From Actinernus sp. WN-2022 (taxonomy: Eukaryota; Cnidaria; Anthozoa; Actiniaria; Actinernidae), in contig JAOWCC010001501.1 of NCBI GenBank assembly GCA_030867875.1, forward strand, positions 24,859,036 to 24,923,035: a stretch of DNA of 64,000 nucleotides, in the 5' to 3' direction. The notes below the pieces were generated by a model. The model saw only the letters and a list, made by a program, of their open reading frames with translations. It was not told where the DNA came from and ran no database searches. The position numbers were made by a program, and so were the translations under genes. Below are positions 10,816 through 60,716 of the stretch, one piece after another; within the stretch, counting starts at the first letter, position 1, and each line of letters starts with the position of its first letter.

Positions 10816-11623
10816 AAAATCACTAACTGTTTCACGAATATAATACTGTGCTCTAAAAATGGAAATCGAATCGTGTCTCAATGAAGTATCACCCCGTGAC
10901 ACAAGGTGAACAGACCAAGATAGTAATAGTATATTATTTATCATCTTTAGTATGAACTGTAACAACAGGCAACACATTTTATCTTGTAATCCAGATGAAC
11001 ATTTTCGTGTGCTAAGCTGGATGAAGATTACATATGGGTATGCCATTATTTATATGTCCACAGAAAGAACAATAATTAACGTCTCACTGCTTTTCTAGTA
11101 GCACACAATTATCTGTACAATTGCCACCATATAGGATTAGAAAATATAAAACTGTGTCCATACATGCAAAGCACACATCTCCAACTTGAAGTCTTGCAGT
11201 CGCAATGATCAACAAAGCTCAACAATTCTTATGACTATCTCACACAGAAAACACAACATGTTTCTTCGGGATGAGCACTATATCTTCAGGATATGAATTT
11301 TTTGCCACGGTTTGATTCGCATGTCAAAATTAATCAAATTTCTCTTAAGCCACAAACTGAAAGCCTTGAGCATGAAAAATTAAGCACGACACTGCTCGGT
11401 TCTCTATAAGTAAAGAAGGAGACTTCTAAATACTCCAGTAACATTCCTCATATTTTCCCCTTCGAATGTTGTGTTCGGGAACTGCAACGTTTTTAGCACT
11501 GGAAAAAAAGACCGTGTGATTTCCTTGTGTTTCTTGGTAACCGTTGATGGGTGCACTAAGTTGCTAAGTAACAGTTGCTTAGAGGTTCTAAGTTGCTAGG
11601 TAACCGAGACGGATATACACCAG

Positions 11624-49831
<38,208 letters not shown>

Positions 49832-50357
49832 GCTGTACAGTATTACTTCAAAATTAAAGTACGTCGCTTTTCGAATGATAAATACTTAGCTAAATAAGAC
49901 TATACGTATGAAACAACAATTCCCGTCTTTCTTTCCTTTCGACTGAACTCAACCACGTTAGGATTGTTGTGTCACAGCGTTCAAGACACTGATCACGTGG
50001 GACATTTTCCCGCCATTGCATTAGGCGTGAGCCCACGATGCTAAGTTCAGTGGCTGTATAAGCAAAGTAAAGTAAAGAGGAACGAGGGCGAAAGAGGATT
50101 TTTTTCAATAAAAAGCTGCCCTTGGAGACTTTTTCTCTTTGCTGCAATGAAGACGGCAGAATATTTTTATGAATTGTCAGTTGGATCAATTTTCTTTTTA
50201 AATTATCGCGTTACGTGACGCTGTCACGGCATCCAGGTCACGTGACTCCTTTCCCGCCAGAATCTACGATACACCGTCCAGCGGCTTTATGATAAATAGA
50301 AAGGTTGCTACTTCAATTTCAAAGTGCTAAAATATGACGCTGTAATTGTCGCGGAAA
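49832..50357. promoter_or_regulatory. Putative bidirectional promoter between HELLS and TEX9
   Basis: About 526 bp separate the proposed HELLS start from the first supported TEX9 sequence on the opposite strand. The interval is largely free of the repeats that crowd the surroundings. It contains two CACGTG E-box palindromes (near 49994 and 50238). No TATA box is evident. Function is inferred from the head-to-head arrangement. Confidence 0.5.
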
Positions 50358-50360
50358 ATG
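50358..50360 (+). CDS. TEX9: Possible TEX9 start codon exon
   Basis: An ATG immediately followed by a donor-like GTAGAA would join in phase 0 to the exon at 50458, giving a protein that begins MSSRPNSS. Other nearby donor choices do not keep the frame. This is a guess based only on phase; the true first exon could lie elsewhere in the shared promoter. Confidence 0.3.
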
Positions 50361-50457
50361 GTAGAAAAATCTTTAAGATGTGCACCTTTTATGAGTGATA
50401 GCGATAGGAAAGAAAAGTATTTAAACCACATAACTTTTCTTGATTATTTTCTTTTAG

Positions 50458-50618
50458 TCTTCACGGCCGAATTCCAGCAATACAAGGCCGATTAGTGGAG
50501 CCAGCAATGGCGGGCGAAAAACAACAAACCGACCGCCAAGTGGAGGTACGGGTAGACCTCCCTCGGGAAAAATAAAAAACGTTACCCAGCAGCTCCTCAG
50601 TAAAGAAGAGGAATATAT
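50458..50618 (+). CDS. TEX9: TEX9 N-terminal exon
   Basis: TEX9 is a coiled-coil protein known from testis and associated with centriolar/ciliary structures. The exon encodes a Ser/Arg/Pro-rich N-terminus (SSRPNSSNTRPISGASNGG) and the conserved QQLLSKEEEYM. Acceptor TTCTTTTAG; donor AT|GTAAGT splits a Met codon completed at 55641. The KEEEYxRLNAELExKTA block created by the splice is the TEX9 signature. Confidence 0.8.
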
Positions 50619-52290
50619 GTAAGTAGAAAAGAACAATTCTCGCTAGGTATGTTAGCTCGTATGCAACAGTGGCAATAAGTTTTCAAGTATACTTGACTGT
50701 TGTTTGAGTTTGACAGTTGATCGATGGTCGAACGGTGAGCAGTAATAACTTCAATATACTATAAGTATAACACGCGCCGAGACCAGAAATTTGTTCCCAT
50801 TTCTGGTTTGGTGCATGTTATATTAATCAGTGCTCACCTTGGCGGCCCAGGGTCGTCGTCTTGTCCCATGATCGTGTTATCGATGTGGGATAAATGACAA
50901 TGATACTCTATTTACCTTTTAACTTCTTCCATAAATTATGTTCTTCTATAAATTATGTTGTTATTCTTATAAACACTGAAGTTGCCAAATGACCAATAAT
51001 TGTGGTCATCACATTTCGAGTTTCAAGCGACAAAGAACATTAATTTTGCTCATATTTTATTGGCTAAATTTATTTAGAACATTGTGTGACTTTGGGACAT
51101 TGTGAAACATTGTGCAGCTGGCGACTAACTCTGAAATTTTAGTCGCCAACACTCAAAAGTTAGACGCATTGGCGCCAAATAAAGCGCAATTTCGGACCCT
51201 GATGCATAGAAGTTGTATTCTCCAAAATGACAGTCTTTTGGTTTACCTTCTGTTCAACTCTTTGTCGTCTGATTGTGTGTGAGCTCAATTGGTGAAATCC
51301 TGAGTGCTACAATGTAACTCAACCCTCCACACTCAGTTCAAGTTTCACTAGCCCGGGGTAGTTAAATACTGCTGACTTTTTAAGCCGAGGGCTCAAACTT
51401 TCCCCACAATGCCATTCGGGAGAATTCTACGTACTCGTCGACGGTAGGTATCGCTACATGTACTTTTGTAGGGTTTCCAATGAAATGTGCTCTAATTTTG
51501 GAGAAAAATGCCACTGTCAGAGAGCTAGAGGACATCATTAAGTCTGAGGATGGTTGAAAAGTACTTGGTTTGCTTTTAGCAGGCTTTGTGAGGGGATTTC
51601 ACAGGGTTTTTCTGTTGTGTTTGTGCTTTCAGACACAGGAAAAATTTCTTAAATGAAATCCTTGAAATCCTGCAGTTGGCAGTCTTTTACCCCTGCTCAA
51701 CCTACAGTATCAGGATATGTTTTTGTCACTTTAAAGCAATGGCTTGAGTCCAAATCACTGCTCTTGGTTGTAGGGGTAAAAGAGGGGGGACCCCTTGTGG
51801 AATTTTTATCCATTACCCAGCATGAAATTGGAGGTGGGTATAGGAGAACGTGGTGGAGAGAAATGCAGTGACAAGAATAGCAAGGTTCACAGTCGCTTGG
51901 TGACGGTGTTTTGTGCCAAAAAAACCTGGTGGTTGGAAAGATTAAAGAAGGTACTGTAACGACTGAGTGCTGATTTTGTGTTTGCTTTTGATTTCAAATG
52001 GGAAGGGTGTTTTTAGCCGATTTTTAGCTCCTTAAAATTCGTGAAAATCGAAGAAACAAAACGATCAGCAAAACAAATGAGCTTTTCTCCATAGTGAAAG
52101 AGTAGAGCGATCCCTGTTATAGCTCTGACTTTGAAGCCATTCATCCCTTTGCATAATATTGCAACATCGTCTTTCCAGCATGTCTAGATGTGATGCAATA
52201 TTTTTTCTCATATCGGACTAATGCATCCGATATTTACAGGCTCGGACGGTAAAGCTGGAGAGCATATGAAATCAGGGCAAAGTTATCTAC
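50619..52290. other. TEX9 intron 1, unassigned part
   Basis: About 1.7 kb without recognised genes. A 72-codon frame at 51653-51871 has no recognisable family and no flanking exon phase. Confidence 0.4.
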
Positions 52291-54174
52291 AGTACCGCCT
52301 GGAACTATAGGTACATTTATCGCGAGCAAATCGCGATGAGATCGCGATCAATGACCGCGGTCTGCTCGCACCTTGCTCGCGATCTGCTCGCACTTTGCTC
52401 GCGATCTGAACGCACCGTGCTCGCGATCTGCTCGCACCGTGCTCGCGATCTGCTCGCACCGTGCTCGCGATCTGCTCGCACCTTGCTCGCGATCTGAACG
52501 CACCTTGCTCGCGATCTGAACGCACCTTGCTCGCGATGTGACCGCGATCAACTGTGTTCGAGATGGAAATGATCGCAGTCACGTTCATCAGACATTAGAT
52601 TTTACGTATACATTTACCCGAGCCCTTGCGAAACGTTTTTTACAATTTCTTCCCTTGACAAAAATACGCATTTAGGTAAAAACGAAAAGTTCAATATTAC
52701 AATTTATATGTAGAAGTACTTGAGAGTAAACTGTCGCTGGTTAGAACGGATCATAAAAGTTGACAACCATTCCTATGTTTTCGTCGATCGAGGACGCATC
52801 ACATATATTTTGAAAACAAACACGAGCACTGAGACTTCTTTGTTTCACATCTGACATCAAACCAATCACTGCAGACCGATCTCACGGCAATTATAAACCG
52901 CAATGCCAATCACAAACTGACGAAGTGATGAAGTAAAAAACTCAAGAAGATTCGGTGCGATCTCACGGCAAATTAACCAATAACGAATTAAAATATCTGG
53001 GTGTTCTTATTTGACAGAATGGTCTCAAACCAGTTTTTGCATTAGGTGAAAACTGTTCAGACCGTATTTATAAATACAATACAAACTTTCAAAGCATTTG
53101 ATTCTTAGGAAGATCATTTTTGGTATGATCTCAAAGCAAAACATTGATTATTCAAAAATGTCACACTTCTGTTCGTGCAATTTGAGACTAGACGTTTATC
53201 ACTTGCCAGTATTAAAAGTTGAGAAACTTTCCCGCATTATTTAACTCTGCATTCTGCAATAAAAAGCACTCTTGTTGTGTCAAAAACCAGACAATCAGTC
53301 TCCACGGCTGACAGTTAGTAACGCAACCCCACTCAAGACCTTTCTTTTGGTGACCCTTTGATATTTATATTTCTAACGGGACCTGAAACAACCAAATATG
53401 TGGCTGATCAAATAATCTGCAGATCGAATTGGAATTTAGCGTGTTGGTTTTTGTGGGGGGAGGAAAACCAGAGGACCTCGGAACAAGGGCGAGATTACAA
53501 TAAACTCAACTCACATGTGGCACCGCGTGCGATAGAATATTTTGGCTTAAACCATCAGAGAGTTGGTCAAGACCATCCATTCGAATGTTTTGATGAACCA
53601 TTAGATACAAAATGTAGTCAAGACCACCAAGGAACATTCGTTGCGGATTTGAAGACTGTAGCTTTAATTGCTACATGTGCGTAATGGCGTGATCGAGAGA
53701 CCCTGCCGCTTGGCCGGATTTTTGCCGTTCATCGTATGATAACCTCTCTATCTCGAATTAATACTTGTTCCCCTGCATTGGGTTTAGGATCCTGGATTTA
53801 CACTCTTTCACTAATAAAAAGTTCAGCCCGTGTTCAAGTGGAACGTACACGTAATTTTTATAGACCCAAAAGGTTTGTGGAAATGTTCATAAGCAGGCAT
53901 TTTGTTTCCCGGCTGTAGACTGCGACTGATGATCGCGATCATCCAGTGATCGCAGTCAGATCGCGAGCAAGGTGCGAGCAGATCGCGAGCAAGGTGAGAG
54001 CAGATCGCGAGCAAGGTGCGAGCAGATCGCGAGCAAGGTGCGAGCAAGGTGCGAGCAGATCGCGAGCATGGTGCGAGCAGATCGCGAGCAAGGTGCGAGC
54101 AGATCGCGGTCAGTACACGCAATTTGATCGCGACTCGATCGCGATCAAATGTACCTATAGTTCCAGGCGGTACT
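52291..54174. mobile_element. TIR element AGTACCGCC with GAGCAAGGTGC arrays
   Basis: Ends AGTACCGCCTGGAACTATAG and inverse match the 33774-35415 element. Each end carries an inverted array of GCGAGCAGATCGCGAGCAAG units (52365-52530; 53950-54110). A SINE fragment is at 53374-53535. No transposase seen. Confidence 0.8.
53374..53535 (-). mobile_element. SINE-like fragment related to 57395-57615
   Basis: Shares TTTAGCGTGTTGGTTTTTGT and AACAAGGGCGAGAT...AAACTCAA with the later copy, but lacks its tRNA-like head. Confidence 0.55.
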
Positions 54175-54517
54175 TTGTACATGAAGCTTCTTTTTGATGA
54201 ATGACAAAACTATATCAAGAATTCTACCTGGACTGACAGACAACAATGTGAATTTGGCTAATGTAAATTCAACACAATTACCAGTTGTGAAGATTCGACA
54301 GATTCTCATCCTGCAGACTCACTAACAGATAACAGAGTTAGCATAAATCCATGCTTCCTTGAGATGGGCCTTCCAAAGTATTGAAATAAACAACTCCAAA
54401 ATGACTGTATAGGTCTAAGTTTTTTGCAATTTATATTTCAAAGGAAAGTCCATTTCACTTTTGACACTGTCAGCTGGCCTTTCTTACCATTGCCGGAAGT
54501 TCAATTTGGTGTTGTCT

Positions 54518-55076
54518 TTATGTCTCTATCAATTCCAAGCCCGCCCATCCCCCCCCCGGGCAAGATGGGGAATTTGACAACCTATCTGTCCCTGGGGTGG
54601 GGCATTTGTTTTGCGCAAGCCCGGGCCCGGGGCATTTGTCAAAAAAATATCCCACCCCTCCCCTGTGTTTGATTTTGTTTTGCTCAACTGATCAACACGT
54701 GCTTGCTTCGTCGATCAACATGGCGGCGGAAAAGTCATCCGTGAACATGACGTTAGGAATTTCCCAGTTTCGGGGTGAAGTGTGCGGTTTGTTGGCCCCC
54801 AAATCCCACATTCACTAGCCATTTCCACTTACGAAAGTGTTTGAAGGTGAGTACTGCATTACTTTAATAAAGAAAAGCGGTGAAATGTGGCTTTGAAACG
54901 GCGAAGAAATTTGGCGCGTTCGCTATACTTGCCCCACGGTGGGGCATTTGCATAACTTAGCTGGCCCCACGGTGGGGCATTTGCAACGTTCTGATTCCAA
55001 ACTGACAAAATCCCCACAAATGCCCGGGGGGGGGCATGGGCGGGCTTGGAATTGATAGAGACATTAACACTGAGGA
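54518..55076. mobile_element. TIR element, same family as 48849-49392, with exon-like interior
   Basis: TGTCTCTATCAATTCCAAGC and GCTTGGAATTGATAGAGACA are inverted ends followed by poly-C/poly-G. The interior has an ATG frame (54720; MAAEKSSVNMTLGISQFRGE) and, after its stop, a consensus-like donor GAAGGTGAGT at 54843. Confidence 0.7.
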
Positions 55077-55465
55077 TTCGTCCAAAAATTGAAATCTTAG
55101 TTGATGGATCGACTCCTGGCATAAACATGTATAATATAATCCAGTGTTTCCATGAGGTTTTTGTTGATTAGTGATTCAATCTGGAACTCATGTTGTGGAG
55201 CAAACTGCCAATCAAAAAACCAATGTTGTGACTACAGCCATGGTACTGTACACTAGTGCAAAGTCATATGCAAGAGAACATCCTGTTTGACTGTTTATAT
55301 TTGCTATCTGTCACGTCTGACATTCTTATGACAATGGCCGATGCATTTTATCTGAAGTCCGACACTACCGATGACCTCGAAAAGAATCAGATTTGATCGG
55401 TATTCTTTACTGTTTATTCCAATCAGCATAATGAATCAGAAGTTCTGGTTTCTGATATTTGGAGA

Positions 55466-55548
55466 TGTTCCCTTAGAAAATAAAGAATTTGAAGGAGAAT
55501 TTAGAATGTGATCAGGAGTGACTAATATGCCCTTGTTGTACACAGCCC
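55466..55548. mobile_element. MITE GAAGGGCTGTGTGC, partial copy
   Basis: Right half only: AAGGAGAATTTAGAATGTGA to TGTACACAGCCC. Confidence 0.65.
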
Positions 55549-55640
55549 TATTGGTTACAGTCCAGTTAATGGCACAACTACAGTCTCACCATATATATTT
55601 CTTTCACACCTTAATGAAATCTGCTCTATTTTACATGTAG

Positions 55641-55704
55641 GCGCCTTAATGCTGAACTAGAGGAAAAAACTGCCAGTCTTATTAGAGAAGCTGAGGAAGT
55701 AATG
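55641..55704 (+). CDS. TEX9: TEX9 exon (signature coiled coil)
   Basis: Encodes RLNAELEEKTASLIREAEEV and M, ending at ATG|GTAATT in phase 0. It continues the KEEEYM of the previous exon, matching the conserved N-terminal helix of TEX9. The acceptor is ACATGTAG. Confidence 0.85.
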
Positions 55705-55767
55705 GTAATTATTCTTACAATACAACATACATGTACACTCTACACAGAGTGGGTTTCTGTATGATTA

Positions 55768-55990
55768 CTGTAATGGCATGCCATGACATTGAAATGGTCT
55801 CCCTATTGTTTTTGTCCTTCTGATCCAATCAAGTTACAAAGAGTTCTATATTATGGTACAGTAAGTTACAGACAGTATGGTTACAGTAAGTCTACAGACA
55901 TGCCATATTTTTATCCCACTCTCACAAAATCTTTTCTATATGCTGTGTGCGATGATTGTGTGTATTATACATAATTATTGCATACATGTA
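55768..55990 (+). repeat. Dispersed repeat related to 5515-5745
   Basis: Matches the minus strand of 5515-5745 with moderate divergence. Confidence 0.5.
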
Positions 55991-56834
55991 CAGGTGCCAA
56001 TAATGAATTCAATTAATTATAATTGTTGCTCAGTGAAAGTATTGCACAGTCATGTAAATTTAAGCCCACATTACACATGTACATGAACTGCTGTAGTTTT
56101 TTAGCAAAGCGGCATACTTCGTGAGGCTTCTGATTGGGTGCATTTGAGATTTATGATTGGGTTACCTGTGTTTGCATATGCCAGTTGAGATTTGATGTTA
56201 ACAGTACATGTATATTACTTACTACGTTCAACACCAGAATCCATTCAGGATCCTTTCAAAAATTTCCAGATGTCCCGAGTACATTGTATGTTGATCTGGA
56301 AAACCGAGTGTTGTTCTTGGTCAGTGAGAAAAGTTTAAATGCCTTAATTGTCATAACAACTATAACCATGCTGCGATTATTTTGTCTGCTGACAAGGAAC
56401 AAACATGTCTCACTTTTCCTGAATTTTGCTTGACTATGTTTGAGAGTTCAAAATATCAGTGCAATCACAAACAGCTTCTGCGACAGTAATTACTGACTAC
56501 ACTAGTGCACTACAAGGAATTAATAAAATATTTTTGATCATGAGGCTTCAGCATTTAATGTATTAATTTTACTACTACATGTACATGTAGTTATTATAAT
56601 TCTTTTATTATCATCATTATTATTTATCAGCTTATATTTACCTTTGCAGCTAAGTAATGCACAACCTTGGAATGGTCCTCGTAAAACAACCATAAGGACT
56701 GCTAATTAAACCACAGATCGAATTAATTTAGCATGTTTTTTGAGAGTATATGTTTTACTGATTACACATCATGTAACTTCTGGATGATGACATTACATGT
56801 GTGTGTACTGTAAATATTATGTTCATTTTTGTAG

Positions 56835-56908
56835 CATAACCAGGATGAGTTGTTGTCACGCCCTACTGGACCTGCATTGGACATCGATTACACTGATGAT
56901 CTCACTGA
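56835..56908 (+). CDS. TEX9: TEX9 exon
   Basis: Encodes HNQDELLSRPTGPALDIDYT and DDLT plus two bases, with donor GA|GTGAGT and acceptor TTTTTGTAG. The SRP motif after the helix corresponds to the SRPVS/SRPLS motif of TEX9. Confidence 0.8.
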
Positions 56909-56950
56909 GTGAGTATGTACTTAAACACCCTCAGTTGCTCAAGCAGTGAA

Positions 56951-57085
56951 TTGAAGGGCTCTGTGCAATAAGAGCATAAGACATATTAAGTAACTCCTGA
57001 TCACGTTCTAAATTCTCCCTTAGAAAACAACGAATTTGAAGGAGAATTTAGAATGTGATCCGGAGTCACTTACATGTATGTATAT
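56951..57085. mobile_element. MITE GAAGGGCTGTGTGC, copy
   Basis: TTGAAGGGCTCTGTGCAATA at the left, inner arms CTAAATTCTCC/GGAGAATTTAG; the right end is lost. Confidence 0.7.
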
Positions 57086-57394
57086 TATATATGCTTGTGA
57101 TCCCATTGGAAAGGCCTTAATTACTGGATAGCTAGCAAACAAAGTACTTCAAAATGCTGTTTTAGAAATTGGAGGTGGAAAATAGCATTTCCCAAACAAG
57201 TTTAATTTGCTAATAACACAACCAATCTCATACAAGACAGTGTGTAAATAAATAAATGATGTGATATATTTTTTGCCCTCATGCAGTCCAACCATGTGAT
57301 TAATATATTATTATTAATAGTAATGACCTACAAAAGGCCAATTCTGCTTGTAAATGTATATTTATTTAATATACTCTGAATTTCTAACGAGACC

Positions 57395-57615
57395 TGTGGG
57401 AAAGAGAAACGCATGATCAAAGTCAGGACTCAGCTAATCCTCAGATCAAATTGAAATTTAGCGTGTTGGTTTTTGTGGAGGGATTGAGTAAAACTGGAGG
57501 ACCCGGAGAAAAACCCTTGGAGCAAGGGTGAGATACCAACAAACTCAATTCACATAATTTTATGGTGCCGCATGACCGGGAATCGAACCTGGGCCTATAC
57601 AACCTATACATGCAG
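57395..57615 (-). mobile_element. tRNA-derived SINE (minus strand)
   Basis: On minus, GGCCCAGGTTCGATTCCCGG is a good polymerase III B box. The body contains ACCCGGAGAAAAACC on plus and a TTTAGCGTGTTGG block shared with 53374-53535. Confidence 0.6.
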
Positions 57616-57655
57616 GCTTACCTATGCATAAATTTTGTATATGCTTTCATTTCAG

Positions 57656-57678
57656 TGAGGAAGTTTAACACTCTCCAG
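57656..57678 (+). other. Candidate stop-containing (poison) exon in TEX9
   Basis: A 23 bp segment has a good acceptor (CATTTCAG) and a good donor (CAG|GTACAT). Spliced after the previous exon it reads DEEV then TAA. Skipping it restores the open frame into 57778. It may be a chance pair of sites. Confidence 0.3.
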
Positions 57679-57777
57679 GTACATTGTACATGTTTGAATG
57701 TTTTTATTTAATATAAACACCCATAATGTTGCCAGTGTGTTGAAATTCTTATTGTCTATTAATATGTATGATTGTAG

Positions 57778-57832
57778 TGACCTGTTCCCTATAAGTGATA
57801 CTCCACCAAGAAGTAATCCTTCAACAGCAGAG
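57778..57832 (+). CDS. TEX9: TEX9 exon
   Basis: Encodes DLFPISDTPPRSNPSTAE after completing an Asp codon from the exon at 56835. Acceptor GATTGTAG, donor GAG|GTAGGG, ending phase 0. A Ser/Pro-rich linker; placement rests on splice phase. Confidence 0.7.
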
Positions 57833-58419
57833 GTAGGGTAACTATTTATTAAGGTATCTATAGAACACTGTACTTATAAATTACCAAACGGATATACTGC
57901 ATGTACTGTAGCTGACTTTATGATTTGGCAAGCTTATGATTTATGAGTACCTGATCAAAATTTAATGTTTTAATTTCCTTTTTTTGAGTCAGACTAAAAA
58001 ACACTTTAAATTGTAGCCAAAATCATACAGAGTATATCAAGCATCTAGATAAATGTCTAGATGGTTGGCTATATACATTCGTAATAGTGTAAAAGACAAT
58101 TTTAATTACTGGTTTTCGTAGTATTTTGATTGGTTTGTTTGCCAAGCTGTCAAAGCTGGGGCATTTATGCAATTAAGAACAATAGTGATGCTACATTGCA
58201 GGCATTATTAAATTCCTTTCACACTCATCCTATTGCCCCCTAGGATGCTTGGCTAATTGCAGACTACAGTTTTTCTTAGCAAAATAATTTATTTTCCTCA
58301 AGCTCCGTGTGCTTTTAGTCTAAAAAGTTCACTTAATATCCAAACAGAAAACAGTAGCCTTAATGGTTACATGTAGGTTACTCGTATATAGTCATACATT
58401 GTATATATTTTACTTTTAG

Positions 58420-58484
58420 AGGTCCAAAAACAACACTCCTGGAGCTCATCCACGATCTTCAACTAGATCTAAAAAACAAACTAG
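58420..58484 (+). CDS. TEX9: TEX9 exon
   Basis: Encodes RSKNNTPGAHPRSSTRSKKQ and T plus two bases. Acceptor TACTTTTAG, donor AG|GTTAGT. It joins in frame to 57778-57832 and to 63902. The donor is weaker than consensus. Confidence 0.65.
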
Positions 58485-58956
58485 GTTAGTAATTACTGAC
58501 AGGAAAGAAATGGAACATGTATAAATTAAAGTACACTCTTTCTACAACAAATTCACCAATTTCTACAAAACCTGTTTCTTGCATATTATTATAATTAAAG
58601 CACGCAAGGTTTTTGAGTGTGTTAATTGGGAGGAGGGAGTATTGGGTTACAATTATGTACATCAGTACATTAATTATGTATTTGATACTCAACAGGGTTC
58701 ATTGAAAATGACCTTAAAAAGAGAAGGGAATACTCAGATGAATATAAGATTTTTCATCAAAAAAAATCCAAAGCCACCTAATTAAGTCACTTAACTGATT
58801 TGTAAGATCTGAATTTCAATTTTTAGGAGGTCTGTGGAACAAAAATAAATATTTGCCATACACAAAGTCACGTACAAATGTAGCTCTGCAACCTGGCTGG
58901 ATTTAATGTAACGATGCAAAACAGTTGCTAGCAGCTGCTAATAATATGGAAATGTA

Positions 58957-60641
58957 ATACAGCTGAACCTCTTATCAGTGACCATGTCAACTGATAGTGG
59001 TCGCTTATGAGAGGTGGTTGCATTGGAAAAAAATGAAATATATGTTGTAGGTTGTTTCTCAATTCAGGTTGTTTTTAAAACAACCTAGGTCATTTTTAAA
59101 ACAACCTACATTGTAGGTCATTTTAAAACAACCTAGGTCATTTTAAAACAACCTACATGTACATGTAGGTCATTTTAAAACAACCTAGGTCATTTTAAAA
59201 AAGAAAAAGAAATTACCCACCCCTCCCCTACAAAATATTTTTTGACGAACTACCCCTCCCCTCTACTTCCTTCCCCTCCCCTCTACTTCCTTCCCCTCTC
59301 TTCCCACTGCCTCTCAATTTTTCCCCCTGACACACCTTACTGTACTGTACCACTTACCTCAACGGTCACCCATCCACTTACTAACCTTGCCCGGTCGGGC
59401 TTAACTTGGCCGAATCACAAGGAACGCCTGGTAGATATTAATCCAGTGGATTATCGCACTGCGCCACGAAAGCGCTTGTTGATTTGAACACATCATTTAT
59501 TCTCCAAGTGACTTATCGTCGAACCCAGTCCCTCTCGTTATGTGCGCATGCGTACTACTAACAAAATCGGACTTTGAAACATCTTTCGAAAACATTGTAT
59601 GGACGACATTAAACAACACGTTTGTGTTGACTCTGCGTTCTTTTATGAAAGCTGCAGCAAATCAAGGGAAGTAAGGAAGCTAAATCCAGAAAAATACTTT
59701 GTTTCTTGACTTTATTACGGCTCCACTCGTACTTCGAAACAAACTGTGTCAACCGAACTGACTTAGAGTAATCACTGACCGAAAGTAAAGACAAAAGAAA
59801 GCGCATCACCTCTAACATTAACTGTATTATATTGTCTTGTCAGTCTCTAATCAAAGAACTCCGAGAATGTGAAAAGACGTAAAAAATGGATAAATGATCG
59901 GGCGCTTTCTCAGTGTAAGCATATTAATTATTCATATTGTCGAATTTTCATACAAACCTTCTAAAACCTAACCCCAAATTTGAAAAAACCCTAACCATTT
60001 TAAATCCCAAATCATTAATAGAACGAGTCTAAATACATCTGAACTTAATGGAGAATTTAGCGAAGTTTTCAAGTGCACTTTTCTTCAATGGTCCTGTGAA
60101 CTAATTAATCCAAAACCTAACCCTGTATTTAAAAAAAACCTAACCGTCAACAAGGGCTGTTCACTTACTTTGAAGTCAATGATTTTAGAGCTATAGTCAC
60201 TAAATTAAGCTTTTTAAATAATGCTTCTTCAATGGTCCTGTGAACTAATCCAAACCCTACCCCTACATTTAAAAACACCCTAACCGTCAACAATGGGTGC
60301 TCACTAATTTAGGGTTTTTAGAGCTAAGTCCCAATGTAGAAATGTAATACTTTAAATTCTTCAATAGTCATACAAACCCTAACCCTACATTTAAAAGACC
60401 CTAAAATGACCTACATGTAGGTCATTTTAAAAATAACCTAGGTTATTTATATTTTAAAAATAACCTAGGTTATTTAAAAATGACCTAGGTTGTTTAAAAA
60501 TGACCTGAATTGAGAAACAACCTACAACATATACACTGTAATGGTTTGACTGAGGAACTTGATCCAACTGGGGTTTAAGAAACTTTTAAAATCACTTTAT
60601 ATCAGAGGTGATCACTTCATATAAGAGAGGTCCCAGTATTG
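58957..60641. mobile_element. Pogo/Tigger-like MITE split by the 59041-60531 element
   Basis: TACAGCTGAACCTCTTATCA on the left and AAGAGAGGTCCCAGTATTGT on the right form inverted ends once the 1.5 kb insertion is set aside. Confidence 0.55.
59041..60531. mobile_element. TA-flanked TIR element with AACCTAGGT arrays
   Basis: TATGTTGTAGGTTGTTTCTC and its inverse end the element, with TA on both sides. Each end continues into repeats of TTTTAAAACAACCTAGGTCA. The interior contains three copies of an ACCCTAACCCTACATTTAAA-like stretch and no ORF. Confidence 0.8.
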
Positions 60642-60716
60642 TACTCTATAAATTATAACATACAATAATGTACATGACTTGTATATAGCAGCCCAGGGGT
60701 TTCATTTAGAAGTTGG

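Larger units (their letters stand above)
9362..11623. other. Intergenic region between ASCC3 and HELLS 3' ends
   Basis: About 2.3 kb between convergent stops. It includes two foldbacks (9580-9684, 10230-10815), repeated GGGCTAT/ATAGCCC stretches near 9805-9975 that can form stems, and a candidate polyadenylation signal AATAAA near 10030. No further gene was recognised. Confidence 0.6.

Noticed and set aside
52283..52588. Arginine/alanine-rich repeated protein
   Set aside because: Translation of the GAGCAAGGTGC array of a transposon end; the same occurs at 53946-54197.
59400..59480. tRNA gene on the minus strand (TGGCGCAGTGCG-like A box)
   Set aside because: A resemblance to an A box only; no convincing B box at the right spacing.
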